Origin: Sphaerochaeta sp.
Lineage (GTDB): Bacteria > Spirochaetota > Spirochaetia > Sphaerochaetales > Sphaerochaetaceae
Direction: 5' to 3'
Assembly: GCA_004294855.1 (NCBI GenBank)
Contig: SHOI01000003.1
Span: 1,264 to 46,964 of the forward strand
DNA: 45,701 bases
Shown in pieces: positions 1-8,727 of the stretch. Each line of letters starts with the position of its first letter. Positions within the stretch are counted from its first letter, which is position 1. The translations under genes and the position numbers were made by a program. The notes beneath the pieces are model-generated. The model had not been told where the DNA came from and made no database searches. It saw only the letters and a program-made list of their open reading frames with translations.

Positions 1-1295
1 CGATCGTGGAAGAGGTTGGAAACGTCATCATAAAAAAGCCGGCGGCCAAGGGGTTTGAAGACCGCCCTTCGGTGGCTCTTCAAGGCCACATGGACATGGT
101 ATGCGTCAAAACGGAGGGTTCAACCCATGACTTTGCAACCGACCCGATCCGATTGGTCCGCGACGGCGACTGGATTAAAGCCAAAGACACTTCCCTTGGA
201 GCGGACAACGGAATCGCCGTCGCCCTGATTCTGGACATCCTCGCCGATGCGGATGCCAAGCACGGTCCGCTTGAAGGAATCTTCACCGTTGCCGAAGAAA
301 CCGGGCTGACCGGAGCGTTCGGGATTGAAGAGAAGAACATCGACAGTCGGCTCTTGATCAACCTCGACAGCGAGGAAGAGGGGGTGTTCTACATCGGATG
401 CGCCGGAGGAGTCGGAACCAATGCGTACATGGATGTCCTCTGGGAAGAGACCCCCTCCCATCACCGGGGGTTTGAGCTTTCCGTATCCGGCCTGAAGGGC
501 GGACACAGCGGAGCGGAAATCCACACCCAGCGAGCCAACGCGATCAAGCTCGCCGCCCGAATCCTGACCCGGCTGGATGAGTACCGGGTCTTCAAGGCGA
601 CCGGTGGCTCGAAGCGCAACGTGATCCCCTCCACCGCCACGATCGGTTTTTCAATTCCCAAAGAGGATGAAGATCGGCTCTACCAAGTAGTGGAGACGGT
701 TCTCAAAGAAGTCAAAGGTGAATTCGAAATGGCGGACCCCCATATCGCCATTGATGTAACAAAGGTAGAGACGCCTAAAAGAAGCGTGGTCGCAAATACC
801 CTGTTTGATGCCCTCTATGCCGCTCCTCACGGTGTAGATGCAATGAGCATGTCGATTGAGGGCATCGTTGAGACTTCCACGAACCTCGCCATCCTCTCCT
901 TGGACGAGAAGGGGTTTTATGTGAGCGCCAGTCATCGCTCTTCAATTCTCTCCGCCCGCGATGATGTCGCCCGGCGCTTCGCCACGATCTTCAAGCTGGC
1001 CGGAGCGACGACGAAACACAGCGGCGCCTACCCCTCCTGGACCCCCAACATCCACTCTCCGCTTGCCGCCTTGGTGGCTCGGGCTTGGAAGGAGTATACG
1101 AATGAGGATGCCAAGGTGACGGCGATCCACGCCGGCCTGGAGTGCGGAATCATCAACAGCCGGGTTTCGGGAATGGATTCGGTTTCATTCGGACCGAACA
1201 TGGAGGAAGTCCACTCCACCAAGGAGCGGGTTTCAATCTCCTCGACCGGACGAATCAGCAAGTTTACCCGATATCTATTGGAGACGATTCGGTAA
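1..1295 (+). CDS. pepD: PepD-like aminoacyl-histidine dipeptidase, M20 family (5' partial)
   Basis: Zinc-dependent exopeptidase of the PepD (beta-Ala-His dipeptidase, M20C) type, cleaving Xaa-His and other dipeptides in the cytoplasm. Visible metal-site motifs in order are QGHMDMV, GADNGIAVA and AEETGLTGA, followed by the lid/dimerisation domain and a C-terminal catalytic return (IHAGLECG, SFGPNMEEVHS). The ORF track starts at a GTG at base 6, but the frame is open to base 1 and full-length PepD proteins are around 480 residues, so roughly 50 N-terminal residues lie outside the window. It converges on fprA with only 3 bp between the stops. The family call is firm; the exact dipeptide preference is not readable from sequence. 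Confidence 0.9.
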   Translation, partial: IVEEVGNVIIKKPAAKGFEDRPSVALQGHMDMVCVKTEGSTHDFATDPIRLVRDGDWIKAKDTSLGADNGIAVALILDILADADAKHGPLEGIFTVAEETGLTGAFGIEEKNIDSRLLINLDSEEEGVFYIGCAGGVGTNAYMDVLWEETPSHHRGFELSVSGLKGGHSGAEIHTQRANAIKLAARILTRLDEYRVFKATGGSKRNVIPSTATIGFSIPKEDEDRLYQVVETVLKEVKGEFEMADPHIAIDVTKVETPKRSVVANTLFDALYAAPHGVDAMSMSIEGIVETSTNLAILSLDEKGFYVSASHRSSILSARDDVARRFATIFKLAGATTKHSGAYPSWTPNIHSPLAALVARAWKEYTNEDAKVTAIHAGLECGIINSRVSGMDSVSFGPNMEEVHSTKERVSISSTGRISKFTRYLLETIR

Positions 1296-1298
1296 GGA

Positions 1299-2513
1299 TT
1301 ACATCGCCTTGATGATCCTGGCCAGTTCTTTCGCCCGGGCAAACGCTTTGTCTTTGTCTTCCTGCGTCGGCGAGCCTTGGAACTCGATCGCTTCGGCGAC
1401 GCATTCAAGCTTCATCGCGGTGACGAACTCGTCGTATTGCTTCTGAGCTCCGCCGGACCACCCATAGGAACCGAAGCGCAGCGTTTTTCTTCCTTTGACG
1501 TGGCTGCGGGCAAGGATGTCCAGCACGTGATACGTCGGCGGGAACATCTTGTATTCATATGTGGGCATTCCGACGATGAGCCCTTCGCTTCGCCAGACCT
1601 TCTCCAGCACGAAGGATTCATGGGTCTGGGGAACCTGAAGGACGTGAATCGGCAGCCCTTCGCTCTCAACACCGGCGATGATCGATTCCAACAGCGCCTG
1701 GGTGTTTCCATACATGCTCGACCACACCAGCGCAACCTCTTTTTCCCGCGGCCCGTTGAGGTAGGAAGCGAGTTTTATGTAGTGGTTGATGATCGCTTCC
1801 GGATGGGAACGCCAGACGACTCCGTGGCTCGGAGCGACCATCGCTATCTTCAGACCCTTCAGTTTTTCGATCCCCCGCAACACGAAGGGGGAGAAGGAAG
1901 AGACGATATTTGCATAGTAGCGCTCCGTTTCGCTGTGCAGGTGAGCCATCGTAGCTTCATCAAGCTCGTCGTCGAAGCAGAAATCATATCGACCGAACGA
2001 TCCGAACGCATCGCACGAGAAAAGGATTTCATCCTCCTGAAGGTAGGTCATCATCGTCTCCGGCCAGTGGATGTTCGGGGTAAGGTGGAAGACAAGCGTC
2101 TTTCCCCCGAGGTCGAGCGTCTGTCCGTCGGCAACCGCCTGAACGTTCTCTTCGATCTTGTAGAACGCTTTGATGAGGGGAACCGCCTTCGGCGAACAAA
2201 GGATTTGGACATCGGGATAGCGTTTCACCACCTCCCGAAGGGCGCCGGTATGATCCGGTTCCATATGGTTGATGATCAGAAAGTCCAAAGTGTTCGTCGT
2301 TACGGAAAGCTCGTCAAGCTGCCTGTTGATGGCATCAAGCGCCCCGTCCCAATCCTTGACCACGTCGATGAGCGCAGTGGATTTGCTGCCCTTCACGACA
2401 TATGAGTTGAGCATCACACCGTCGGGGATCGGCCAAATGCCTTCAAATAAATCACGGTTTCCGATTTTCGCTGCGACGCGATATACATGATCAGTTAACA
2501 GATCGGGTTTCAT
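1299..2513 (-). CDS. FprA-type flavodiiron protein (A-type flavoprotein)
   Basis: Cytoplasmic flavodiiron enzyme of 404 residues that reduces O2 to water and/or NO to N2O, protecting anaerobes. The N-terminal metallo-beta-lactamase-like half carries the diiron ligands: the HMEPDH motif (H-x-E-x-D-H), a later His in NIHWPE, an Asp in FSCDAFG and a His in APSHGVVW. The C-terminal half is a flavodoxin domain with the FMN loop SSMYGNTQ. No rubredoxin or NADH-oxidase domain is fused, so a separate rubredoxin is probably the donor. The start is supported by AGGAGG seven bases or so before the ATG. It lies 53 bp downstream of the YgjP-like gene on the same strand and may be co-transcribed, although a TATAGT element in the gap could be its own -10. 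Confidence 0.93.
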   Translation of the reverse strand: MKPDLLTDHVYRVAAKIGNRDLFEGIWPIPDGVMLNSYVVKGSKSTALIDVVKDWDGALDAINRQLDELSVTTNTLDFLIINHMEPDHTGALREVVKRYPDVQILCSPKAVPLIKAFYKIEENVQAVADGQTLDLGGKTLVFHLTPNIHWPETMMTYLQEDEILFSCDAFGSFGRYDFCFDDELDEATMAHLHSETERYYANIVSSFSPFVLRGIEKLKGLKIAMVAPSHGVVWRSHPEAIINHYIKLASYLNGPREKEVALVWSSMYGNTQALLESIIAGVESEGLPIHVLQVPQTHESFVLEKVWRSEGLIVGMPTYEYKMFPPTYHVLDILARSHVKGRKTLRFGSYGWSGGAQKQYDEFVTAMKLECVAEAIEFQGSPTQEDKDKAFARAKELARIIKAM

Positions 2514-2566
2514 CTCAACAATCCTCCTACTATGGGACTATACCTTAAAGAGTTGGTAGATGTATA

Positions 2567-3262
2567 TCAGTGAATCAGCTGGCTCGCCCGTTGCATGGCG
2601 TACATCCGTTTTTGCCGGATCTTATAATCACTCATGTGGGTTTGAAGGAGTGCTTTGAACTCTCCGGAGTGGTTGAAGTGGACCAAGTGCGCCACTTCAT
2701 GAAGAACAAGATAGGAAAGCTCCTCCTCGCCGAGCGCCTGAGAACGGAGAGAGAAATTCAACCGCCCCTCTTTGGAGCAGCTTCCCCAGCGCTTTTTTGA
2801 ATCACGGATCGTGAACGAAGGAGCTGATACTCCGAGGGTCCGGCTCCACTGCTCCACAAGGGGCCCGATCCGTCTTCTCGCCTCCGCTCGATAAAGTGTT
2901 TTGATTGCGTGAAGAATCCGCCCTTTGTCTTGGATGTTTCGGGCGGAAACGACGAGAAGATCATCTTCTATGTATGCCCGATAATCATTTCCTGTTCGAA
3001 GTTGGAGAGTGACCATTCCTCCCGCATAGGGGAACCGATCCCCGTCCTCATAGGTATGAGCGTCCCGCACTTCTTCATCGATTCGATTGAGGAGATGCTC
3101 CCTGTGTTCGGTGATCAGATCCTCGATGACCCGCCTGCTTACCCGTCTCGGAGCCCGGATCGCCAGAATTCCATCCGGACCGACCCGGATCGTGATCCGG
3201 CGGTTCGCCCGGGAGGTGAGCAGAGTGTACCGGATCGACCCTACTTTACCGGTGCTTTTCAT
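2567..3262 (-). CDS. YgjP-like (DUF45/SprT-type) zinc metallopeptidase
   Basis: Putative zinc metalloprotease of 231 residues. The N-terminal part is the beta-rich YgjP/DUF45 domain; the catalytic helix near the C-terminus has LVLHEVAHLVHFNHS, an HExxH motif with a downstream His. The conserved RDSKKRWGSCS stretch typical of this family precedes it. No signal peptide, so presumably cytoplasmic. The substrate is unknown for most of the family. The ATG at 3262 has no close Shine-Dalgarno, and a TACTCT hexamer lies six bases upstream, so it may be translated from a leaderless mRNA. It is divergent from the small gene at 3281, with only 18 bp between the two starts. Confidence 0.88.
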   Translation of the reverse strand: MKSTGKVGSIRYTLLTSRANRRITIRVGPDGILAIRAPRRVSRRVIEDLITEHREHLLNRIDEEVRDAHTYEDGDRFPYAGGMVTLQLRTGNDYRAYIEDDLLVVSARNIQDKGRILHAIKTLYRAEARRRIGPLVEQWSRTLGVSAPSFTIRDSKKRWGSCSKEGRLNFSLRSQALGEEELSYLVLHEVAHLVHFNHSGEFKALLQTHMSDYKIRQKRMYAMQRASQLIH

Positions 3263-3273
3263 TTTGTTAGAGT
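3245..3273 (+). promoter_or_regulatory. Probable leaderless promoter of the 3281 gene
   Basis: TTTACC (3245-3250), 17-bp spacer, TAGAGT (3268-3273), then seven bases to the ATG at 3281. On the opposite strand TACTCT (3269-3274) lies six bases before the divergent YgjP ATG, so two -10 elements overlap back to back. The minus-strand -35 is poor. Confidence 0.5.
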
Positions 3274-3280
3274 AGCCTCA

Positions 3281-3706
3281 ATGAGCATGATGAACCTCTC
3301 CCTCCGCCAAGGCCTAGCGTACCAAAAACTCCCCTGTGAGGGAAGTTCCGCCGAGGATGCATATCGGGCATTGATCTCGTTCCTTGATCAGGCTCCCGCC
3401 GGCAGTGAAGGAGTCCTTCTTCTCTCCTTTGAGATGAATGTCCTCTTCCTTGGAACGAGCGCTCCCCCGGATGAGGAAACGTTGAAAAAGATTGCTAAGG
3501 CGGAGAAGCTCGATCCGGCGGAGGGCGATCATGTTCTTGAACCGGGACACTACCGCTTCATTCAGATCCCCCTGCCCGCTTCGATCGAAGAGCTCCCCTT
3601 GGAGAACCTCGCCCTGAAGGAGGGGGATCTCCTCTACGTACGAATCCTGAAGGAAGGAAGCTTTGCCTTGGTCGCCCAGCTGTGGATCAGAAGAAGAGCG
3701 GAATGA
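3281..3706 (+). CDS. Conserved-looking hypothetical protein, 141 aa
   Basis: I do not recognise the family. The ORF track runs from 2909, but everything before 3281 is antisense to the YgjP-like gene. The ATG at 3281 (MSMMNLSLRQG) sits seven bases after a TAGAGT -10 box that is 17 bp from TTTACC, which sets the start as a probable leaderless transcript. The product is acidic, with no signal peptide or membrane segment. Its middle (LLSFEMNVLFLGT) and end (EGDLLYVRILKEGSFALVAQLWIR) look like alternating beta strands. The 3' end overlaps the convergent lysO by 20 bp. Coding is favoured by the promoter/start agreement and by uninterrupted codon use; function is unknown. Confidence 0.65.
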   Translation: MSMMNLSLRQGLAYQKLPCEGSSAEDAYRALISFLDQAPAGSEGVLLLSFEMNVLFLGTSAPPDEETLKKIAKAEKLDPAEGDHVLEPGHYRFIQIPLPASIEELPLENLALKEGDLLYVRILKEGSFALVAQLWIRRRAE

Positions 3707-4631
3707 GAACCGGGGCGCAGAGGCTCGTAGCCGCCCCATGATAGATCGATCCGATCGTGGTCGCCGAACCGAAATGCTTGGAAAGCAGCACGAGCAGCAC
3801 ATCCATCGTCGTGGCCCCTCCGCAGGAGACCGCCGGATAGTAGTACCGTTTTCCCAATCGTCCGAAAAGGGGGATAAGGAAGAACGAGAAGCTTTCGCGC
3901 ATCAGGTTGGAGAGAAAAGATATTGAGCCCAAAAGAGGAAATCCCAGATCACTGATGAGGATTCCCGAGAGCGAATACCATCCGAACCCGCTGAGCATTC
4001 CGGCGGCTTCCCGAAAGGAGAAGGAGGTCGCAAGGCTCGCTCCGAACGCCCCCAGAAGGGTTCCTGCGATCGTGTAGACCGGCAAAAGAAAGACGCTCGG
4101 GTCGCGGAGCACCGTTTTGAAGGAGACGGAACGCTGAATCAGGTTCATCCCCACGAAAAAGAGCATCACATAGAGCAGATACGACACATAGGAGGATTTG
4201 AACCAATCAAAGAAGGTGCTTTTCATTCCGAAAAGCACTCCGAGAATAACGATTGAAATCAGAAACAGCGGTTCTTTCAAAAGGTCCCACACATAGCGAA
4301 GCAGAGAGCCTTCCTTTCGCCGGGCGACGGCGATCGTTGTATCAAGATCCTTGGGCAGAAACAGGCGGGACCCGGCAAGGGAAACGATGATCGAGCCGGC
4401 CAGACCGAAGAGGGTCAGAACCAGCGCGCTGAGACCGATGCGCCCCAGTTCGCCGGCGATGTTCTCGATCCGGCCGGTGTTGACTCCCATAAAGAACAAC
4501 AATACCCACACCAACACCGTCTGCCCGATCGCACTGAATCGAACCAGTCGCTCCTTTCCGATCGCTTTGGAAAACAGGCTCCCGAGAATGAGCGCCACGG
4601 TGAGCTTTGCCAGATAGATGAGGGTGTCCAT
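3687..4631 (-). CDS. lysO: LysO-family lysine exporter
   Basis: Inner-membrane protein of 314 residues in the LysO (YbjE, DUF340) family, which exports L-lysine. About eight hydrophobic segments are visible. The C-terminal half has the family hallmarks GFGWYSLSGI, a LSNLMRE stretch and SCGGATTMDV. The two-repeat architecture and length agree with full-length LysO. Its 3' end overlaps the small plus-strand gene by 20 bp. The promoter (TTGACA, 18 bp, TAGAGT, then nine bases to ATG) leaves a leader of at most a couple of bases. Export of lysine is known for the family; whether this one also moves other basic amino acids is open. Confidence 0.87.
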   Translation of the reverse strand: MDTLIYLAKLTVALILGSLFSKAIGKERLVRFSAIGQTVLVWVLLFFMGVNTGRIENIAGELGRIGLSALVLTLFGLAGSIIVSLAGSRLFLPKDLDTTIAVARRKEGSLLRYVWDLLKEPLFLISIVILGVLFGMKSTFFDWFKSSYVSYLLYVMLFFVGMNLIQRSVSFKTVLRDPSVFLLPVYTIAGTLLGAFGASLATSFSFREAAGMLSGFGWYSLSGILISDLGFPLLGSISFLSNLMRESFSFFLIPLFGRLGKRYYYPAVSCGGATTMDVLLVLLSKHFGSATTIGSIYHGAATSLCAPVLIPLFF

Positions 4632-4640
4632 ATAAAAAAG

Positions 4641-4670
4641 ACTCTAGCTGAAAGCGAACGGGAATGTCAA
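4641..4670 (-). promoter_or_regulatory. Promoter of lysO, nearly leaderless
   Basis: On the minus strand: consensus TTGACA (4665-4670), 18-bp spacer, TAGAGT (4641-4646), nine bases to the ATG at 4631. No Shine-Dalgarno lies between. It is adjacent to, and divergent from, the traB-like promoter. Confidence 0.6.
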
Positions 4671-4676
4671 ATTCCC

Positions 4677-4705
4677 TTGTTTAATACCGCCACCTTCGGT
4701 ATATT
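4677..4705 (+). promoter_or_regulatory. Leaderless promoter of the TraB/PrgY gene
   Basis: TTGTTT (4677-4682), 17-bp spacer, TATATT (4700-4705), then seven bases to ATG 4713, so transcription should begin at or next to the start codon. The spacer contains an ATACCG/CGGTAT inverted repeat that could be an operator. Confidence 0.6.
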
Positions 4706-4712
4706 AGCGCAT

Positions 4713-5906
4713 ATGACCGTCTTGGAGCTCAGCGACACCCGCCGCCTCATCACCCTTGCCGATGGAAGAAGGATCCATCTCATCGGAACCGCCCACGTCT
4801 CAAAGCACAGCGTGGACGAGGTCGCCGAGGCGATCGAAGCCGAACAGCCCGACCATATCTGCCTTGAGTTGGACGAGGGGCGGATGAAGAACAAGGAAGA
4901 GGAGCGCTCCTGGTCGAACATGGACATCAAGAAAGTCCTCAAGGAGGGCAAAGGGTTCCTCCTGCTTGCCAACATGGCCCTGGCCTCCTTCCAAAAACGG
5001 ATGGGGGACGAGACGGAGACGCAGCCCGGGGCGGAGATCCTCGGGGCGGCGCACCTGGCCAAAGAAAAAGAAATCCCCTTCTCCCTCTGCGACCGGGAGA
5101 TTCAGGTAACCTTCAAACGGGCTTGGCGGATGAGCAATCTCTGGAATAAAGCCAAACTGATCGCGACAATCATCAGTGCGGTCTTCTCAAACGAGAAGCT
5201 CAGCGAAGAGGATCTTGAAGATTTGAAGAAAGCGGACGTGATGCAACAGATGATGGACGAAATGGCCGCCGAGCTGCCGGCGGTGAAGTCGGTTCTGATC
5301 GACGAACGCGACCGCTACCTTGCCACGAAGATCTATCTTGCCCCCGGTGAGAACAAGCTGGCGGTCATCGGTGCGGGGCACATGAGCGGAATCGTCAAGA
5401 CGTTGGAAGCCCTCGACTCGAACCGGCTCGATACGGACGTCTCGGAGATTACCGTCGTTCCCGACTCCTCCAGATCATCCAAAGCGCTTTCCTGGGTCTT
5501 CCCCGTCCTGATCGTCTCCCTCCTGCTCTACGGATTCCTCTCCTTCGGCCGGACCGAAGGGATCAGGATGATCGGGCTCTGGTTGGCGGTGAACATGTCG
5601 TTTACCGCGCTTGGGGCGATTCTGGCGCTGGCCCATCCGATAAACATCATCGTTTCGGTTCTGGCCAGTCCGATCACCAGCCTTCATCCGGCGATCGGGG
5701 TGGGAATGGTCAGCGGCCTCTTGCAAGCCACGCTCCGCAAACCCAAAGTCAGAGATTTTGAAAATCTCAACGATGATGCGACGAAGCTGAAGGGGTGGTA
5801 TCGGAACCGAGTCCTCCACATCCTTGTGGTGTTCCTCCTCACGAGTCTTGGCGGCTCGATCGGGAATGTGGTCGTTTTCCCCTTTCTCTTGGCGCGATTG
5901 GCGTAA
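4713..5906 (+). CDS. TraB/PrgY family membrane protein
   Basis: 397-residue member of the TraB/PrgY family (named for pheromone-shutdown proteins; GxxH-type hydrolase-like domain). The N-terminal soluble domain has IGTAHVSKHSVDEV, then DHICLELDEGR, and AVIGAGHMSGI around residue 220. The C-terminal third has four hydrophobic segments, matching the bacterial family layout. The track starts at a TTG at 4677, but that TTG lies inside the probable -35 box; ATG 4713 (MTVLELSDTRR) is preferred because it sits seven bases after a -10 box. The role outside conjugative pheromone systems is unknown; there is no plasmid or conjugation context here, so a housekeeping protease-like role is more likely. 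Confidence 0.85.
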   Translation: MTVLELSDTRRLITLADGRRIHLIGTAHVSKHSVDEVAEAIEAEQPDHICLELDEGRMKNKEEERSWSNMDIKKVLKEGKGFLLLANMALASFQKRMGDETETQPGAEILGAAHLAKEKEIPFSLCDREIQVTFKRAWRMSNLWNKAKLIATIISAVFSNEKLSEEDLEDLKKADVMQQMMDEMAAELPAVKSVLIDERDRYLATKIYLAPGENKLAVIGAGHMSGIVKTLEALDSNRLDTDVSEITVVPDSSRSSKALSWVFPVLIVSLLLYGFLSFGRTEGIRMIGLWLAVNMSFTALGAILALAHPINIIVSVLASPITSLHPAIGVGMVSGLLQATLRKPKVRDFENLNDDATKLKGWYRNRVLHILVVFLLTSLGGSIGNVVVFPFLLARLA

Positions 5907-5961
5907 AAATTCATCGCCTCCATCCCCATAATTTGATACACTGCCTCCAATGGAGGTGACA

Positions 5962-6696
5962 ATGGATTATTTCAGTCAAGCCAACAGCGCACCGCTGTAC
6001 ATACTGGTCGGGGTGGTTCTACTCTTCGTCGCAATCAGCTGCGTGCTCTTTATCCGAAAAAGCTATCTTGCCGGCCTCAAGATGGGAATGGATCGCAGCG
6101 TCCTGAGAACCACGATCACATCAAGCGCCCTGTTCACCGTGTTGCCGTCGATCTCCATCCTGCTGGGGGTCATCGCCCTTTCAGGATCGTTGGGGGTGCC
6201 CTCTTCCTGGCTTCGCCTTTCGGTGGTGGGGAACCTCTCCTATGAAGCGATCGCCGCCGAGGCTGCCGCTCAGGCGATGGGCGTTTCCCTGAAAGACGCC
6301 GCCTCGTTGACCACCGGCCATTTGGTAACGATCATCCTGGTGATGACCACCGGGATCAGCTGGGGGATCATCGCTACGATCTTCTTTGGAAAATCCTACT
6401 CCCGCAAATCAACCCAATTGCTCAACAAGTCGAAAAAGAAAGAGGGAAAGAGCTTCGCCGACTGGGCGATGATCGCGATGTTCATCGGCTTCTGCGGAAC
6501 GTTCATCGGTTCCTACGTCGCCGAAGCGGTGGTGTTCAAACACTTCCTTCCGCTCCTCACCGCATTGGTCGCGGCTCTGGTGATGAAAGGGTGTGAATAT
6601 CTGGTGAAAGAAAAGCATCTGGCGTGGATGGAGAACTTTTCCCTCTCCCTTTCGATGTTGATCGCGATGACCGCAGCGGTTCTGCTTGCCCTGTAG
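5962..6696 (+). CDS. DUF5058-like membrane protein
   Basis: 244-residue integral membrane protein with about six predicted hydrophobic helices and a basic cytoplasmic loop (NKSKKKEGK) in the middle. It resembles the DUF5058 family by length, an N-terminal LYILVGVVLLFV helix and a conserved-looking AIAAEAAAQAMGV loop; recognition is moderate. The start is ATG 5962 with GGAGGTGACA in front, not the upstream ATG at 5950. It is followed after 10 bp by a second membrane gene and then an M20 peptidase whose start overlaps, so the three are probably one operon. A transport role delivering a substrate to the peptidase is an inference from context only. Confidence 0.7.
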   Translation: MDYFSQANSAPLYILVGVVLLFVAISCVLFIRKSYLAGLKMGMDRSVLRTTITSSALFTVLPSISILLGVIALSGSLGVPSSWLRLSVVGNLSYEAIAAEAAAQAMGVSLKDAASLTTGHLVTIILVMTTGISWGIIATIFFGKSYSRKSTQLLNKSKKKEGKSFADWAMIAMFIGFCGTFIGSYVAEAVVFKHFLPLLTALVAALVMKGCEYLVKEKHLAWMENFSLSLSMLIAMTAAVLLAL

Positions 6697-6706
6697 GAGG
6701 AACGGA

Positions 6707-7381
6707 ATGGAAAAATCGTTTGATTATGAACAGTACGACGACTCGATCCACCGCCTCGGACGGATCACGAACGCAATCGGAATCCTCTCCCTGCTGGCAA
6801 CGCCCTTCCTGTTTGCGTTGATACTCGGAACCTCGATCTCTTGGTCGGGATTCGCAAAGGGCCTTCTCCGAGTCGCCATCACCTATCTGCCGATCACGAT
6901 CGTCGAATTTTTGATCTATGTGCCGATCCTCGGACCGGGAGGATCCTATCTCTCCTTCATCACCGGCAATATCATCAACATGAAGCTGCCGTGTGCCTAC
7001 AACGCCCGGGAGATCGCCAAGACTCAGGCGGGAACTCCGGAAGATTCGATCATCACGACGTTGGCGGTCGGTGTTTCATCCCTCGTGACGATGCTGGTGA
7101 TCTTCATCGGAGTCCTCCTGTTGATTCCCCTGACACCCGTCCTGAACAACCCGACCCTCCGTCCCGCGTTCGACAACCTGCTTCCGGCGCTTTTCGGAGC
7201 GCTTGGCGCCCAGTACTTCTTCAAGAGCTGGAAGGTCAGCGCAATTCCTTTGATCCTGATGATCGCCCTTTCAATCGCGATTCCGGCCCTCATCGCCCAG
7301 ACGACGATCATGATGATCCTTATCGGAGCAATCGCTATCGCCATCACCTATTTCTTCCATAAGAAAGGAGCCCTCCAATGA
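6707..7381 (+). CDS. Polytopic membrane protein of unknown function
   Basis: 224 residues with about five or six hydrophobic segments, N-terminal cytoplasmic tail MEKSFDYEQYDD, a glycine-rich GPGGSYLSFITGN loop, and KLPCAYNAREIAKTQ before a second membrane bundle. I do not recognise a named family. The start at 6707 is set by GGAGGAAC upstream; the longer track start at 6686 lies inside the previous gene. The stop overlaps the M20 peptidase start as ATGA, indicating translational coupling. It is likely a partner subunit of the preceding membrane protein, since both are small and of similar size, but this is inference. Confidence 0.7.
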   Translation: MEKSFDYEQYDDSIHRLGRITNAIGILSLLATPFLFALILGTSISWSGFAKGLLRVAITYLPITIVEFLIYVPILGPGGSYLSFITGNIINMKLPCAYNAREIAKTQAGTPEDSIITTLAVGVSSLVTMLVIFIGVLLLIPLTPVLNNPTLRPAFDNLLPALFGALGAQYFFKSWKVSAIPLILMIALSIAIPALIAQTTIMMILIGAIAIAITYFFHKKGALQ

Positions 7382-8700
7382 CCGAACGGGAAAAACGGTA
7401 CGCCCGGCTGCTCTCGAAGATGATTCAGGTGGAGACGATCAGCGAACCGGGAATCATCCATGAAGAAAAGTTCATCAAAAGCGAAGAGGTTCTCGCAAAC
7501 CTCTTTCCCAAGGTGTTCTCGTCGTTTGAGAGACTCCCGATCGAAAGCGGGCTTTTGATGCGCCTGAAGGGAAAGACCGAAGGCGAAGGGGTCCTGCTCA
7601 TGAGCCATCAGGACGTGGTTTCCGCCGAAGGGGAGTGGACATATCCTCCCTTCAGCGGCGAAATCGCCGATGGCAAGATCTGGGGCCGGGGAACCGTCGA
7701 CACCAAGGGAGCGCTGATGTGCATCCTTCAGGCGGCCGAGGAGCTGCTTGAAGAAAAATACATCCCCGAAGTCGATTTCTACATCGCTTCTTCATGGAAC
7801 GAAGAGGTCAGCGGACCCGGAGCTCCGAACGCTGCACGATATCTTCACGACCATGGCGTTCGTCTCCAGCTTCTGATGGATGAGGGAGGCATGGTGGTCG
7901 ATGAACCGGTCAAGGGGATCAAAGGCCGCTTTGCGATGATCGGAACGGTTGAAAAAGGGTATGGCGACATCATTGCCATCGCCCATGGAAAGGGCGGGCA
8001 CGCCTCCGCCCCGCCGAAGAACTCCCCTCTTGCCCGCCTTGCCGGCTTCGTGAACGAGCTTGAGAAGCACGACCCCAACACCGTCGAGCTCAGTCCGACC
8101 CTGATGGAGATGTTCCGTCGGATGGGAAGCAGGGCGGATGGAGTTCTGGGCTTTGTTCTTCGGAACGCCCGGTTCCTGAAACCGCTGCTCAAACGGATCC
8201 TGCCGAAAAAAAGCCCGGTTCTCGCCGCGATGATGAAAACGACGATGGCGTTCACGATGGCCGAGGGATCGCTCGGCCGAAATGTTTTGCCTCAAGTCGC
8301 CAAGGTGAATATCAACACCCGCTTCATCCAACATCAGGGAGTCGAGGAGACGATGGCGATTCTCGCTCCCATTGCAAAGAAGTATGATATCGAGCTGAAG
8401 ATCGAAGATCACTGCCGCGATCTTCAAGAGCCGGTGGATTTCAACGGCAAAGGATTCAAGATCGTCGAAGAAACCGTCAACGAGCTCTTTCCCGGCGTCG
8501 TGGCGACCCCCTATGTGATGACCGGCGGAACGGATGCCTATCACTACCGCATCGTAACGGACAATGCGATTCGGTTCGCTCCGCTCTCCATCAGCAATGA
8601 GCAGCATGCTACGGTCCACGCCGCCGACGAGAACATCGACATAGCGGTCTTGCCGCCGGCGGTCGACTTTTACAAGGCGATCATAAAAAAGGTGAGATAA
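7378..8700 (+). CDS. M20 family metallopeptidase (CPS1/PM20D1-like)
   Basis: 440-residue zinc aminoacylase/carboxypeptidase. Metal and catalytic motifs appear in order: MSHQDVV (first His), GRGTVDTKG (bridging Asp), SWNEEVSG (catalytic Glu pair) and MTGGTDAYHY near the C-terminus (last His). The dimerisation domain lies between residues of roughly 195 and 320. The long spacing and SHQDVV motif resemble the carboxypeptidase S / PM20D1 branch that hydrolyses peptides or N-acyl amino acids, rather than DapE or PepT. No signal peptide. It is translationally coupled to two membrane proteins, suggesting intracellular processing of something those proteins move. The exact substrate is not determined. 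Confidence 0.88.
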   Translation: MTEREKRYARLLSKMIQVETISEPGIIHEEKFIKSEEVLANLFPKVFSSFERLPIESGLLMRLKGKTEGEGVLLMSHQDVVSAEGEWTYPPFSGEIADGKIWGRGTVDTKGALMCILQAAEELLEEKYIPEVDFYIASSWNEEVSGPGAPNAARYLHDHGVRLQLLMDEGGMVVDEPVKGIKGRFAMIGTVEKGYGDIIAIAHGKGGHASAPPKNSPLARLAGFVNELEKHDPNTVELSPTLMEMFRRMGSRADGVLGFVLRNARFLKPLLKRILPKKSPVLAAMMKTTMAFTMAEGSLGRNVLPQVAKVNINTRFIQHQGVEETMAILAPIAKKYDIELKIEDHCRDLQEPVDFNGKGFKIVEETVNELFPGVVATPYVMTGGTDAYHYRIVTDNAIRFAPLSISNEQHATVHAADENIDIAVLPPAVDFYKAIIKKVR

Positions 8701-8720
8701 AAGCAAAAACATGCTAGAAT
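8692..8720 (+). promoter_or_regulatory. Leaderless promoter of the acyltransferase gene
   Basis: GTGAGA (8692-8697, four of six to consensus), 17-bp spacer, TAGAAT (8715-8720), seven bases to ATG 8728. The -35 overlaps the stop region of the preceding peptidase gene. Confidence 0.45.
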
Positions 8721-8727
8721 GCACGCC

